From Halopseudomonas oceani (GTDB lineage Bacteria > Pseudomonadota > Gammaproteobacteria > Pseudomonadales > Pseudomonadaceae), in NCBI RefSeq assembly GCF_002903165.1, contig NZ_PPSK01000005.1, positions 124,001-188,000 of the forward strand: a stretch of 64,000 bases of DNA, in the 5' to 3' direction. The notes under the pieces are model-generated. The model had not been told where the DNA came from. It saw nothing but the letters and a program-made list of their open reading frames with translations, and searched no databases. Both the position numbers and the translations under genes were made by a program. Below are positions 37,323-46,345 of the stretch, one piece after another; within the stretch, counting starts at the first letter, position 1; the number at the start of each line of letters is the position of its first letter.

Positions 37323-38345
37323 TCAGATCATCTCTTCGCCGCCCTTGCCGCCCAGCACAATTTCGCCGGCGTCGGCCATGCGGCGCGCAATGGTGAGGAT
37401 TTCCTTCTGCGCTGCCTCCACTTCGCTGATGCGCACCGGCCCCTTGGCTTCCAGATCGTCCTGCAGCAGCTCCGACGCACGCTTGGACATATTGCGGAAG
37501 ATTTTTTCCTTGATCGCCTCATCGGCTCCCTTGAGGGCAACGATCAGCACTTCGGAAGACACCTCACGCAGCAGCGCCTGAATTCCACGATCATCCACAT
37601 CAGCCAGGTTGTCGAAGACAAACATCAGGTCCTCGATCTTCGAGGACAGGTCCTCATCAACTTCACGGATCGATTCAATCAACTGAGACTCGGCACTCGA
37701 CTCAAGGTAGTTCATGATATCTGCCGTACGCTTGACACCGCCCATAGAGGCCCGCGAGGTGTTTGAGTTACCAGCGAACTGCTTCTCGAGAATCTCGTTC
37801 AGCTCCTTCAGGGCCGAAGGCTGTACCGTATTGAGGGCTGCCACACGCAGCAAAATGTCGAGCCGTACCTTGTGATCAAAGTAACCGACCACCTCGGCCG
37901 CCATGTCAGGATCAAGATACGCGACAACGATTGCCTGAATCTGCGGGTGCTCGAAACGGATCACATCAGCTACCGCACGCGGCTCCATCCATTTCAGGCT
38001 GTCCAGACCAGAGGTGCTGCCACCCAGCAGAATGCGATCAACCAGGCTATTTGCCTTATCCTCGCCCAGCGCCTGGGTCAGCATGGTGCGAATATAGCTG
38101 TCAGCGCCAACCCCCAAGCCGGTCTGCTCGCCCACCACCTCGATGAAATCGCCCATGACCTCCTGTACCTGGTCACGCTGAACCGTACGCATACCGGCCA
38201 TCGCGCTACCGACCCGCTGAACCTCCTTGGGGCCCATGTGCTTGAGAATCGCCGCAGCATCAGACTCACCGAGACTGAGCAGGAAAATGGCCGCCTTGTC
38301 CAGTTTGGACATCTTCGCATGGCGTTTGCTGGCTTCTTCACTCAT
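37323..38345 (-). CDS. fliG: Flagellar motor switch protein FliG
   Basis: A 340-residue rotor protein. The N-terminal FliF-binding part has DKAAIFLLSLGESDAAAILKHMGPKEV, the middle ARM repeat includes EHPQ (RFEHPQIQAIVVAYLD) and the C-terminal torque domain contains the charged helix EIADE-like stretch and LLQDDLEAKGPVRISEVEAAQKEIL. It contacts the PomA/MotA stator. Start overlaps the fliF stop by 8 bases. Confidence 0.97.
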   Translation of the reverse strand: MSEEASKRHAKMSKLDKAAIFLLSLGESDAAAILKHMGPKEVQRVGSAMAGMRTVQRDQVQEVMGDFIEVVGEQTGLGVGADSYIRTMLTQALGEDKANSLVDRILLGGSTSGLDSLKWMEPRAVADVIRFEHPQIQAIVVAYLDPDMAAEVVGYFDHKVRLDILLRVAALNTVQPSALKELNEILEKQFAGNSNTSRASMGGVKRTADIMNYLESSAESQLIESIREVDEDLSSKIEDLMFVFDNLADVDDRGIQALLREVSSEVLIVALKGADEAIKEKIFRNMSKRASELLQDDLEAKGPVRISEVEAAQKEILTIARRMADAGEIVLGGKGGEEMI

Positions 38346-40050
38346 CGGCGTTGATCCACTCTTTCACGACTTGCGCCACCCGGCCCGGGTCTTCGGCCAG
38401 CAGGCCCTTGATGGCGTTGAGCTGCTGCTCATAACCCGCACCAGGCGGCGGCAGCAATACCGGGTTGGAAGCCGGTCCGGACAGGCTCACCTGATCATCT
38501 CGCAGAGCAGCATCCATCCCATCATACCCGCCACCGGCCAGCGCAGGGTAACCGTCACTGCCACCTTTGCCTGCGACAGTGAGATTCTTCAGCGCAGGGC
38601 GCAACACTGCAAACACCAGGACCAGCACGAATAGAATACCCAGTATCTGCTTGGCAACGTCCCAGAACCAGGGCTGTTCCCAGAATGGGATGGACGGTAG
38701 GGGTTCCAGCTCGGTTTCCGGCACGAACGGACTGTTGATGACACTGACGCTGTCACCACGGCTGGCGTCATAACCGACCGCATCCTGCACCAGGCGAGTC
38801 AGCCGAGCCATCTCGGCCTCACTGATTGGCGTCCGGGTGACCTCACCGGTCTGCGGATCCACCTGAGCAGGATCATCTACTACCACCGCAACCGACAACC
38901 GCTTCAGGCGGCCCTGCTGCTGGCGGGTGTGGCTGATCTGACGATCCAGCTCGTAGTTGCGCACAGCCTGCTCACGTTTATCCTGGGGTACCGCTGCCAC
39001 TACTGGCTGACCGGTTGCGGGGTCAATCACCTGCTCCGGCACCTGAGTAGCGCCGGGCGGCTGGTTAGACAGCGCACCTGGCACGCCCTGCGGACCCGCA
39101 TTGGCGGCACGCGCCTCGCTGACAACTTGTTCACTGCGCAGAGCTGCATCTGGACTGAACATTTCGGCGGTCGACTCGACTGCACTGAAATCCACATCAG
39201 CAGAGACCTCGGCCTTGTAACGACCTGAGCCCAGAACCGGCTGAAGAATGTTGTGAACCCGACGGGTGTAGGTGTCTTCCAGACGACGGGTGTAATCAAA
39301 CTGGCGACCGGCCACGGTGAGTTCGTTGAGCTCGCTTTGGTTGGAGAGCAGATTGCCGTTCTGGTCGACAACCGTTACCTCATCTTTGCCCAGCTCCGGA
39401 ACGCTAGTTGCCACCAGATTGACGATAGCCATTACCTGAGCCGGCTCGAGGCGGCGACCGGCATACATTTCCAGCAACACCGAGGCACTGGGCTTGCGGT
39501 CATCCCGCACAAAAACAGTAGAGCGCGGAATGGCAATATGCACACGAGCGCCCTTCACGTTATAGAGGCTGGAGATGGTCCTGGCCAACTCCCCTTCCAG
39601 GCCGCGACGGTAACGGGTGGTCTCCATGAATTGACTGGTGCCCAGCCCCTGCTCACGATCCAGAATCTCGAACCCGACATTGCCGTCTGTGGGCGAAATA
39701 CCGGCGCTGGCAAGGCGCATGCGGGCATCAGCCAGATCCTCACTGCGAACCAGCAACGCGCCGCTGTTGGGCTCCACCTTGTAGTCGATACGGCTCTGCT
39801 GCAGCAGCTCTACCACCTGGCCGGCATCGAAGCCATCCATGCTGTTGTACAACGGCCGATACTCCGGCTCCTGTGACCACAGCACGACAGCAAACCCGAT
39901 CGCCACACTCGCCGCCAACCCCACCAGCAAACCAAACTGGCGTAGCATCGGCAGTTGCGACAGGTTCTCCAGAAAGGTCAGCCCCATCAGCGGCTTGCGG
40001 TCAGCGACAAGCGGGTCACGGGTAGCCGGAGTGTTGCTGGCGGAATCCAT
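38338..40050 (-). CDS. fliF: Flagellar MS-ring protein FliF
   Basis: About 570 residues. The start at 40050 is preferred since AGGA lies about seven bases upstream; an ATG two codons earlier is too close to that site. Two membrane helices flank the periplasmic ring-building motifs (FGLLVGLAASVAIGFAVVLW and ILGILFVLVLVFAVLRPAL). YRRGLEGELARTISSLYNVKGARVHIAIP is the conserved ring-building motif, and the C-terminal tail (VAQVVKEWINADE) binds FliG. It forms the 34-mer base of the flagellum. Confidence 0.96.
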   Translation of the reverse strand: MDSASNTPATRDPLVADRKPLMGLTFLENLSQLPMLRQFGLLVGLAASVAIGFAVVLWSQEPEYRPLYNSMDGFDAGQVVELLQQSRIDYKVEPNSGALLVRSEDLADARMRLASAGISPTDGNVGFEILDREQGLGTSQFMETTRYRRGLEGELARTISSLYNVKGARVHIAIPRSTVFVRDDRKPSASVLLEMYAGRRLEPAQVMAIVNLVATSVPELGKDEVTVVDQNGNLLSNQSELNELTVAGRQFDYTRRLEDTYTRRVHNILQPVLGSGRYKAEVSADVDFSAVESTAEMFSPDAALRSEQVVSEARAANAGPQGVPGALSNQPPGATQVPEQVIDPATGQPVVAAVPQDKREQAVRNYELDRQISHTRQQQGRLKRLSVAVVVDDPAQVDPQTGEVTRTPISEAEMARLTRLVQDAVGYDASRGDSVSVINSPFVPETELEPLPSIPFWEQPWFWDVAKQILGILFVLVLVFAVLRPALKNLTVAGKGGSDGYPALAGGGYDGMDAALRDDQVSLSGPASNPVLLPPPGAGYEQQLNAIKGLLAEDPGRVAQVVKEWINADE

Positions 40051-40084
40051 TGTCATTTCCTCAGGCGGTCGGGCTCAAATAAGA

Positions 40085-40417
40085 TTAGATAGGCATTTTC
40101 ATGATGTCTTCGTAGGCGGCAACCATCTTGTTGCGCACCTGCGTCATTGCCTGGAAAGCAACGGACGATTTCTGCGAGGCAATCATCACTTCGGTCAGAT
40201 CGATACCCTCGACCCCACGCTCGTAACCAGTCTGCAATTCGGAGGTAGTTTTTTGCAATTCGTTGACGCGGTCGACGGCTTGCTTGAGCAGATCATCAAA
40301 ACCTGGACCGTTGACGCTCGGCTCGGTCGGCTTGACCGGTTGCGGCTTGCCCATGGCTTCCATTTGCATGGTGCGCATTTGCAGCATCAATCGATTGAAT
40401 TCAACACCCTGAGTCAC
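40085..40417 (-). CDS. fliE: Flagellar hook-basal body protein FliE
   Basis: A 110-residue adaptor between MS-ring and rod. The C-terminal block [38 protein letters not shown] is diagnostic in content and position. It is the first gene of fliEFGHIJ, behind an RpoN promoter. A 34-base gap separates it from fliF. Confidence 0.95.
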   Translation of the reverse strand: MTQGVEFNRLMLQMRTMQMEAMGKPQPVKPTEPSVNGPGFDDLLKQAVDRVNELQKTTSELQTGYERGVEGIDLTEVMIASQKSSVAFQAMTQVRNKMVAAYEDIMKMPI

Positions 40418-40473
40418 GTTTGCCTCCAGGCCGTCCGGTTTTTTGACGGCTACAGTCGCTTTACAGGGTACTC

Positions 40474-40489
40474 AGCAAGTTTGATGCCA
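40474..40489 (-). promoter_or_regulatory. RpoN (-24/-12) promoter of fliEFGHIJ
   Basis: Minus strand TGGCAT-CAAAC-TTGCT fits TGGCAC-N5-TTGCW with one mismatch, 57 bases ahead of the fliE ATG. In P. aeruginosa this operon is activated by FleR with RpoN; fleR is the neighbouring upstream gene here. Confidence 0.8.
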
Positions 40490-40529
40490 AAAGCGCATCC
40501 TGCGCCAACGGGCACAGGAAAACGACCTA

Positions 40530-40549
40530 CGCCAGCCGAGAGGCTGGCG
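40530..40549 (-). terminator. Terminator-like hairpin after fleR
   Basis: A perfect 8-bp stem CGCCAGCC / GGCTGGCG with a 4-base loop lies about 28 bases after the fleR stop and just upstream of the fliE promoter. The following minus-strand bases are only weakly T-rich. Confidence 0.6.
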
Positions 40550-40577
40550 CAGAAGAAGGGGAATATAGGGTGAGGGG

Positions 40578-41999
40578 TCAGAAGCCCGCGAACAGACTGC
40601 CTTCCACATCCAGCCCTGCATCACGCATCTGCGCGAGCTTGTAGCGCAACGTCCGTGGGCTGATACCGAGCCGCTCCGCTGCCTCCTTTCGACGTCCCCG
40701 CTCGGCGCGCAGGACATTGATAATCAATTGGAACTCACGTTGCCGCACACCGGTACCCAGGTCACAACCAGCCTCCTGCCCAGCATCAGCCAACGGCTGC
40801 TCAACCAGCGGGTCAAGCCGACTGGCTGGCACCCTACGCAAAACCGGCGTGCCGCCGTTGGCCTGCAGATCCAGGCACAAGTCTGACGGCTGAATTACAC
40901 CACCAGCCTGCAGCACCAACGCCCGCTGTATCGCATTATCCAATTCACGCACATTGCCCGGCCAGGGATGCGCCTCTAGTGCCTGAACCGCCTGCGGCGA
41001 AAAACTGACACTGGCCATGCTCATCTTGCCCGCATGCTTGGCCAGCAAGCGCTCGGCAATCGGCAGAATGTCTGCCGGCCGCTCACGCAGCGCGCGCCAC
41101 TGCAGCGGGAAAACACCCAGCCGGTAGAACAGGTCCTCACGAAACCGGCCTGCCGCAACCTCGGCAGGCAGATCGCGGTTGGTGGTGGCAATGATGCGGA
41201 TATTCAGTTCAATCAACTTGCGCCCGCCAACGCGTTCAACCTCCCGCTCCTGCAACACGCGCAGCAGTTTCGCCTGCAACCCAAGTGGCATTTCGGAAAT
41301 TTCGTCCAGCAGCAGGGTGCCACCGTTGGCCTGTTCAAACTTGCCTGGCTGCGCGGCTACCGCACCGGTAAACGCCCCCTTTTCGTGACCGAACAGGGTT
41401 GCTTCAAGCATGTTGTCGGGAATGGCTGCGCAATTGATCGCAATAAACGGCTGTTCGGCACGTGAAGACTGCTGGTGAATATAGCGCGCCAGCACTTCCT
41501 TACCGGTACCGGACTCGCCTGAAATCAGCACTGTCGAATCACTGACCGCCACCCGCGCTGCCAGCTCCAGCAACTGCACGCTACCTGGATCGACCGCCAC
41601 CGGGCCGCTACCCGGCGCCGAACTCAGGCGCCCCTGGGTGTGCTGCGCTATCAGGTCCAACAACGCTTTGGGGGCAAAGGGTTTTACCAGATAATCGACA
41701 GCCCCCTCACGCATGGCGCTGACAGCTTGCTGCACAGTGCCATAAGCTGTCATCAGCAGTACCGGCAATTGCGGATAATCGGCACGCAACGTCCGCAGCA
41801 GCGCATGACCGTCCATGCCCGGCATGTTCACATCACTGACCACCATGCTCACTTGCTCGCGCCCGAGTAGGGTAATCGCCGACTCGGCATCAGCCGCCTG
41901 AACGCAGGCGTACCCCGCCAACAGCAGGGTATCTGCCAGAGCCTCACTGAGGCTGGCATCGTCTTCAACCAGCAGGATACGGATATCAGACTTGCTCAT
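40578..41999 (-). CDS. fleR: Sigma-54-dependent flagellar response regulator FleR
   Basis: A 473-residue NtrC-family activator. The receiver domain has Asp56 (MVVSDVNMPGMDG), the AAA+ domain has [14 protein letters not shown] and GGTLLLDEISEM, and the C-terminal helix-turn-helix is RRKEAAERLGISPRTLRYKL. Phosphorylated by FleS, it activates class III genes such as fliEFGHIJ and flgBCDE with RpoN. It overlaps fleS by 14 bases. Confidence 0.95.
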   Translation of the reverse strand: MSKSDIRILLVEDDASLSEALADTLLLAGYACVQAADAESAITLLGREQVSMVVSDVNMPGMDGHALLRTLRADYPQLPVLLMTAYGTVQQAVSAMREGAVDYLVKPFAPKALLDLIAQHTQGRLSSAPGSGPVAVDPGSVQLLELAARVAVSDSTVLISGESGTGKEVLARYIHQQSSRAEQPFIAINCAAIPDNMLEATLFGHEKGAFTGAVAAQPGKFEQANGGTLLLDEISEMPLGLQAKLLRVLQEREVERVGGRKLIELNIRIIATTNRDLPAEVAAGRFREDLFYRLGVFPLQWRALRERPADILPIAERLLAKHAGKMSMASVSFSPQAVQALEAHPWPGNVRELDNAIQRALVLQAGGVIQPSDLCLDLQANGGTPVLRRVPASRLDPLVEQPLADAGQEAGCDLGTGVRQREFQLIINVLRAERGRRKEAAERLGISPRTLRYKLAQMRDAGLDVEGSLFAGF

Positions 42000-43242
42000 G
42001 GTCTAGCTCCTTCGCGGCAGGGAGCAACCGCAGCGGCAGCAGGATTTCAGCACTGGTTCCCCAACCGGCCTTGCTATGCAGATGAAAGGCACCACCATGG
42101 GCACTCACCACCGACTTGACGACGGTCACACCAAGACCGGTGCCCTGCGGCTTGCTGGTATGAAAGGGCTCGCCGATATGTGCCAGCTGCTCGACCGTCA
42201 TGCCCTGGCCAGCGTCGACCACGCACAGGCTCAGCTGCCCTTCGATCAGGCGCGCCACGACTTTCAGTCTGGGTGCCGGCATGCCTGCCTGCAGCGCGTT
42301 CTCAATCAGATTGATGACCGCGCCGACCAACGTATCCCGGTTGCAGCGGAGCATCGCATCCTGTGGCAACAGGTTGACCCAGCGACAGATTCCGCCACGC
42401 GCTTCGATGACGCTTTCAGCCTGACTCTGCAGCCATTCAAAAAAAATGGAAACCGGCAGCAGATCGTTGATTGGCAGATCACCCTTGGCAAACTGCAGCA
42501 TGTCACGAATCTGATGCTCAATACTCAACAGCCGTCCATGCAGACGACTGGAAAAACGGGTGCGGTGCTCGGTCGGCAGCGTCTCATCACCGAGATGCTC
42601 GGCGTACAACAGCGCAGAGGCCAGCGGCGTACGAATCTGGTGTGCCAGTGAGGCCACCATACGGCCCAGCGCGGACAGACGCTCATTGCGCGCCAGCTCA
42701 GACTGTAGCGCACGCGTCTCGGTCTGGTCCTGAATCAGAATCAACTGACCCGGCTCGCCTTCCAATGAACGGGTCGCCAGCGAGACACGCCGTCCACTGC
42801 GCAACGACACTTCATGGTAATCGTCTTCGCGCGGGGCAAAGCGCTGCTGGATAAGGTCGCGCCACAGCTGCCCCTCAAGCGGCTCACCAAGCAATTCGCG
42901 AGCAGCCGGATTAGCCTCACGTACCACGCCTCGACCATCAAGAATGATGACGCCACCGGGCAACAGATTGAGCACATTCTGCAAACGGCCTGCCAGTCGA
43001 GCCTTTTCGGCCAGCTCCCGGGTACGTTGGGCCTGACTGTCAGCCAACTGCCGTTTAAGCAGCACAACCTGCCTTTCCAGCAGCGCATGAGAAGCCCCCA
43101 ACTGGGCAGACATCGATTGAAAGCGTTCGAACGCGTCGTGCAGCTGGTCGCTGTCGGTCGCACGATCCGATGTCATCACCTCACGAACGATATCGTCGAG
43201 GTAATCTGCCGGGTTCTGATTGGGTTGCACGTTGGCCGCCAT
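41986..43242 (-). CDS. fleS: Flagellar sensor histidine kinase FleS
   Basis: A 418-residue cytosolic kinase; no membrane helix. The start at 43242 (MAANVQPNQNPADYL) is supported by AGGGGA six bases upstream. It has an N-terminal coiled coil (ERQVVLLKRQLADSQAQR), a PAS domain, the H-box GRMVASLAHQIRTPLASA, the N-box AVINLIENALQAG and G2 PQGTGLGVTVVKS. The cognate regulator FleR is encoded by the overlapping next gene. Confidence 0.95.
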   Translation of the reverse strand: MAANVQPNQNPADYLDDIVREVMTSDRATDSDQLHDAFERFQSMSAQLGASHALLERQVVLLKRQLADSQAQRTRELAEKARLAGRLQNVLNLLPGGVIILDGRGVVREANPAARELLGEPLEGQLWRDLIQQRFAPREDDYHEVSLRSGRRVSLATRSLEGEPGQLILIQDQTETRALQSELARNERLSALGRMVASLAHQIRTPLASALLYAEHLGDETLPTEHRTRFSSRLHGRLLSIEHQIRDMLQFAKGDLPINDLLPVSIFFEWLQSQAESVIEARGGICRWVNLLPQDAMLRCNRDTLVGAVINLIENALQAGMPAPRLKVVARLIEGQLSLCVVDAGQGMTVEQLAHIGEPFHTSKPQGTGLGVTVVKSVVSAHGGAFHLHSKAGWGTSAEILLPLRLLPAAKELDHEQV

Positions 43243-43282
43243 GGGGTATCCCCTGAATACATGAAGCACACAGGGGAAGCAC

Positions 43283-43298
43283 AGCAAACCTTATGCCA
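43283..43298 (-). promoter_or_regulatory. RpoN (-24/-12) promoter of fleSR
   Basis: Minus strand TGGCAT-AAGGT-TTGCT matches TGGCAC-N5-TTGCW with one mismatch, 41 bases ahead of the fleS start. In P. aeruginosa fleSR is an RpoN/FleQ-dependent class II operon, and fleQ is the next gene upstream. Confidence 0.8.
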
Positions 43299-43352
43299 AG
43301 AAGAAGTTCTCCTTTAAAAACAGGATCTTAAAAAAAGATTAGCGTAGTCACG

Positions 43353-44822
43353 TCAGTCTTCTGACGCATCAGCACCACGATTGAGTCCATACTTGCGCAT
43401 CTTCTCGACCAGGGTAGTACGGCGAATACGCAAGCGCTCCGCCGCCCGCGCCACAACACCACCACACTCGTCCAGCGCCTGTTGAATCAGCGTTTGTTCC
43501 AGTCCCGCCAAATACTCCTTCAGGTCCAACCCCTCCGGTGGCAGAAACGCAGGACTGTCCAGGCCGACCAAGCCGCTGAAGGCATCGCTGCGCTCATCCT
43601 CAGTCTCTCGCAGCTGGCGCAGATCATCCTGATCATCCTCCACATAGCGGAACTTACGCGGCAGCTCGCCAACACCAATTACGCCATGGGGGTGCATGAT
43701 GGCCATGCGTTCAACCAGGTTGGCCAACTCACGAACGTTGCCCGGCCAGTCGTGCTGACACAGCGACATGATTGCCGATGTACTGAAGCGAATGGAGCCA
43801 CGCTTTTCGGTTTCCATCCGAGTGATCAGCTCGTTGAGCAACAACGGCAGGTCCTCGATACGCTCGCGCATGGCTGGCATATCGATGGGGAATACGTTGA
43901 GACGATAGTAGAGGTCTTCGCGGAAGGTGCCATCCTCAATCATCTGCTCGAGATTTTTGTGCGTTGCCGCGATGACGCGGACATCAGCGCTCTGCACCTT
44001 GTTGCTACCAACCCGCTCAAAGGTTCGCTCCTGCAGCACCCGCAGCAGTTTTACCTGCATCGGCAACGGCATGTCACCGATCTCATCCAGGAACAAGGTG
44101 CCACCCTGCGCCAGCTCAAAACGCCCTGCCCTGCTGGTGATAGCACCAGTAAAGGCACCTTTTTCGTGGCCAAACAGCTCGCTTTCCAGCAGCTCGGCCG
44201 GGATAGCACCGCAGTTGACCGGCACGAAGGGAGCGTCCTTCCGGCGGGAATGGTAATGCAGATTGCGGGCAACTACTTCCTTGCCGGTGCCAGACTCGCC
44301 GAGGATCAATACGGTGGCTTCGGTGTCAGCCACCTGCTGCATCATCTGCCGTACCGACTGAATAGAACGGCTGGTGCCAACCAAACTGCGAAACAGATTG
44401 GGTTCGCGCTGACGCTGACGGTTGGCGTTCTCTTCAAACACCTCGCGATAGACTTGGGCACGATGCAAAGCGTCAAGCAGATGGTTGTAGCTGAGCGGCG
44501 GCTCCATTACCGCGAGCAGACGCTGCTTCAGATGGTCCGGCCAACTGACCGACTGACTGGGATCAAGCAGGATGACGGGCAGATTCTCGTCCCACTTGTC
44601 GAGCTGACCCAACAGTGCGGGCAGCCCTTGGTCAAGATCGCAACGCCCAAGAATGACGCATTTGACCTCGCCTGCCGATTCGACCTGGTTGGCGGCAACC
44701 TGCAGCCAGTCGGCACTGTCGGCGATGATTGCATCTTCCCCGAGAAACTCCAGAACGACACTCAGATCGTGACGACTCTGAGCGGAATCATCAATCAGCA
44801 AAATATGATTGTTTGGCAGCAT
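43353..44822 (-). CDS. fleQ: Flagellar master regulator FleQ
   Basis: A 489-residue sigma-54 activator. The N-terminal FleQ/REC-like domain ([23 protein letters not shown]) lacks a phospho-acceptor at the usual place ([14 protein letters not shown]), as in P. aeruginosa FleQ. The AAA+ domain carries [14 protein letters not shown] and [12 protein letters not shown]. The C-terminal helix-turn-helix is [21 protein letters not shown]. FleQ starts the flagellar cascade and in P. aeruginosa also controls exopolysaccharide genes in response to c-di-GMP and FleN. The ribosome site is poor: AGGA lies about 14 bases upstream. Confidence 0.95.
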   Translation of the reverse strand: MLPNNHILLIDDSAQSRHDLSVVLEFLGEDAIIADSADWLQVAANQVESAGEVKCVILGRCDLDQGLPALLGQLDKWDENLPVILLDPSQSVSWPDHLKQRLLAVMEPPLSYNHLLDALHRAQVYREVFEENANRQRQREPNLFRSLVGTSRSIQSVRQMMQQVADTEATVLILGESGTGKEVVARNLHYHSRRKDAPFVPVNCGAIPAELLESELFGHEKGAFTGAITSRAGRFELAQGGTLFLDEIGDMPLPMQVKLLRVLQERTFERVGSNKVQSADVRVIAATHKNLEQMIEDGTFREDLYYRLNVFPIDMPAMRERIEDLPLLLNELITRMETEKRGSIRFSTSAIMSLCQHDWPGNVRELANLVERMAIMHPHGVIGVGELPRKFRYVEDDQDDLRQLRETEDERSDAFSGLVGLDSPAFLPPEGLDLKEYLAGLEQTLIQQALDECGGVVARAAERLRIRRTTLVEKMRKYGLNRGADASED

Positions 44823-45149
44823 AGACGGGGCGCTATTCCTGTTAGCAGGCTTGAGCAGTGCGCATCACCATGATGGCGCTGCGCCACACTCTGTTATGGT
44901 CCGATAATGTAGTCAGAAACGACTAGCGAGTCAAATAGTTGGCGCATCGCTGTCGGCGCCAAATTGGCAGGCAGGTATTCCCGCAGGTGGCCTGACAAAC
45001 ACAGCCGAGGCGACCAACGTCGAGCAAAAAGGCACGAAAATGCTCAAACCTCGCATCACGCCACTCCAGCACCGGGGAACATGATACCCAGCGGACGCAC
45101 GACCGGTATTAGCCTCAGTAGGGACGATCGAGAACGTTTCACCAGTCGG
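44823..45149 (-). promoter_or_regulatory. fleQ promoter region
   Basis: This 327-base gap between fliT and fleQ holds no gene. On the minus strand a good sigma-70 site is TTGACT (44929-44934), 17 bases, TACATT (44906-44911), giving a leader of about 77 bases. This fits the sigma-70 control of fleQ in P. aeruginosa. Just upstream of the -35 lies an inverted repeat TTGGCGC / GCGCCAA (44939-44945 and 44956-44962) that could be an operator or the tail of a fliT terminator. I could not identify a clear Vfr site. Confidence 0.65.
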
Positions 45150-45446
45150 CTAGCGAAACATCTGATAGACCTTTGCTCCCTGACGCCCCCGCTGCAGCCC
45201 CTGCAGCTCTTCGGCAAGCTTGCCTTGAACCGCCTGGCACAAAGCAACCACCTCGCGGTAGGTTTCGCTTAATTCCTCAAGCGTGGACGCTACCTGCTGA
45301 TCATCTCTCGCAGGATCTTCCATTGCAGCGCGCACCTGCTCACGGCAAGCCTTGTCCAGCTCACCGACCTGCTGCCAGTCACACGCCTGCACGGCCGCTA
45401 TCAGCGACGCGTGTGTTTCCTGCAGTTTTTCTACAGCATTGGCCAT
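45150..45446 (-). CDS. fliT: FliT/FleP-like flagellar chaperone
   Basis: A 98-residue helical protein; the start at 45446 (MANAVEKLQETHASL) has AGGA about eight bases upstream. It consists of helices rich in Glu/Gln (VALCQAVQGKLAEELQGLQRG) without other motifs. Position downstream of fliS and upstream of fleQ corresponds to the P. aeruginosa fleP gene and to fliT elsewhere. FliT chaperones FliD; the assignment rests mainly on position, size and helical character. Confidence 0.7.
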   Translation of the reverse strand: MANAVEKLQETHASLIAAVQACDWQQVGELDKACREQVRAAMEDPARDDQQVASTLEELSETYREVVALCQAVQGKLAEELQGLQRGRQGAKVYQMFR

Positions 45447-45456
45447 GCTTGAATCC

Positions 45457-45840
45457 TCACGATTGGCGGATGCCGTCCCAGCCAGCCTTGACTTCGCGCA
45501 GTAGCTCCGCCACCTCGTCCAGCATACTGACGTCATTTTTCAGGTTGGCCTGACTCAGACGATCCTGCATGAAAGCATAAAGTCGATCCAGGTTGAGCGC
45601 CAGTTCGCCGCCTTGATCGGCATTCAGCGAATCACGCAGACCGCCAATAATCCCCAACGCCTTGCCAATGAGTTCGCCCTTGAGCGCAACATTACCATGT
45701 TGCATTGCCCCCCTGGCCTGAGCAATGCGCTGCAGACCGCCCTCCATCAGCATCTGAATCAACCGATGCGGGTCCGCTTCACTGACCTGAGCGTTGACGT
45801 TCACCGTCTGGTATTGCTTCATTGCTGCGTAGGCGTTCAT
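45457..45840 (-). CDS. fliS: Flagellar export chaperone FliS (second copy)
   Basis: A 127-residue FliS-family protein. The start at 45840 (MNAYAAMKQYQTVNVNAQ) has AGGA about nine bases upstream. Y-x-x-V-x-x-A-x-V-x-x-A-D-P-H-R-L-I is the classical FliS opening (SEADPHRLIQMLMEGGL), and KGELIGKALGIIGGLRDSLN follows. It should cap the flagellin C-terminus until export. It is the more canonical of the two FliS proteins, and appears to have its own FliA-type promoter, as a terminator separates it from the upstream copy. Confidence 0.9.
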   Translation of the reverse strand: MNAYAAMKQYQTVNVNAQVSEADPHRLIQMLMEGGLQRIAQARGAMQHGNVALKGELIGKALGIIGGLRDSLNADQGGELALNLDRLYAFMQDRLSQANLKNDVSMLDEVAELLREVKAGWDGIRQS

Positions 45841-45875
45841 CTGCAAGATCCTGCGTTGCTGTGGCACATGCCCCT

Positions 45876-45902
45876 GTATCGGCTAGCAGTCAAAAAGCTG
45901 AA
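45876..45902 (-). promoter_or_regulatory. Candidate FliA (sigma-28) promoter of the second fliS and fliT
   Basis: Minus strand TTCAGCTT, 11 bases, GCCGATAC, against the consensus TAAAGTTT-N11-GCCGATAA. The -10 is 7 of 8, the -35 about 5 of 8. It lies between a terminator and the fliS start, where a promoter would be needed. Confidence 0.55.
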
Positions 45903-45914
45903 GCGCCTTCGCAT

Positions 45915-45940
45915 AAAAAAACCGGCCAACCCAGGCCGGT
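45915..45940 (-). terminator. Intrinsic terminator after the first fliS
   Basis: A perfect 7-bp stem ACCGGCC / GGCCGGT with a 6-base loop, followed on the minus strand by six T residues. It lies 33 bases after the stop of the first fliS, so fliD-fliS ends here and the second fliS-fliT is a separate unit. Confidence 0.88.
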
Positions 45941-45972
45941 TCCTCAGTTAACCAATAATCACAGGACCAGGT

Positions 45973-46341
45973 TCAGGCTGGTTCAATAGCGTCCCACGCT
46001 TCCTTGATCTCGCCCAACAACTGCTGCACCTCATCCAGCGAGCGGGGCGTGTCGTCTACGGCTACGCCGACCAGCTTGCGCGTCATGTACTCGTAAAGAG
46101 CATCAAGGTTCTCGGCAATCTCACCGCCCATATCCTTGTCCAGCGAAGCCTGTAGCGCACCAATGATGCTGATGGTGCTGCTGACCGCGACACCACGACG
46201 CTCTGAATTGCCTAGCGCCTGTGCGTGCCGTGCAAGCTTCAAACGCTCGATGGCACCATCAAGAAGCAGTTGTACAGCACGATACTGCGACACTTCCTGG
46301 GTAACATTTACCTGCTTGTAGGTATCAATAGGGTTTGCCAT
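45973..46341 (-). CDS. fliS: FliS-family flagellar chaperone (first copy, divergent)
   Basis: A 122-residue FliS-like protein four bases downstream of fliD. The family pattern is visible ([66 protein letters not shown]) but the usual A-D-P-H-R-L/ S-P-x-x-L segment is replaced by [10 protein letters not shown]. It ends in ALDE-type acidic helix. It differs considerably from the second copy, so the two may chaperone different clients, for example flagellin and FliD or glycosylated forms. Confidence 0.85.
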   Translation of the reverse strand: MANPIDTYKQVNVTQEVSQYRAVQLLLDGAIERLKLARHAQALGNSERRGVAVSSTISIIGALQASLDKDMGGEIAENLDALYEYMTRKLVGVAVDDTPRSLDEVQQLLGEIKEAWDAIEPA

Positions 46342-46345
46342 AAGT

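Noticed and set aside
43482-44873. 463-codon plus-strand open frame opposite fleQ
   Set aside because: Antisense shadow; fleQ covers the region with all AAA+ motifs, and the shadow protein shows no family features.
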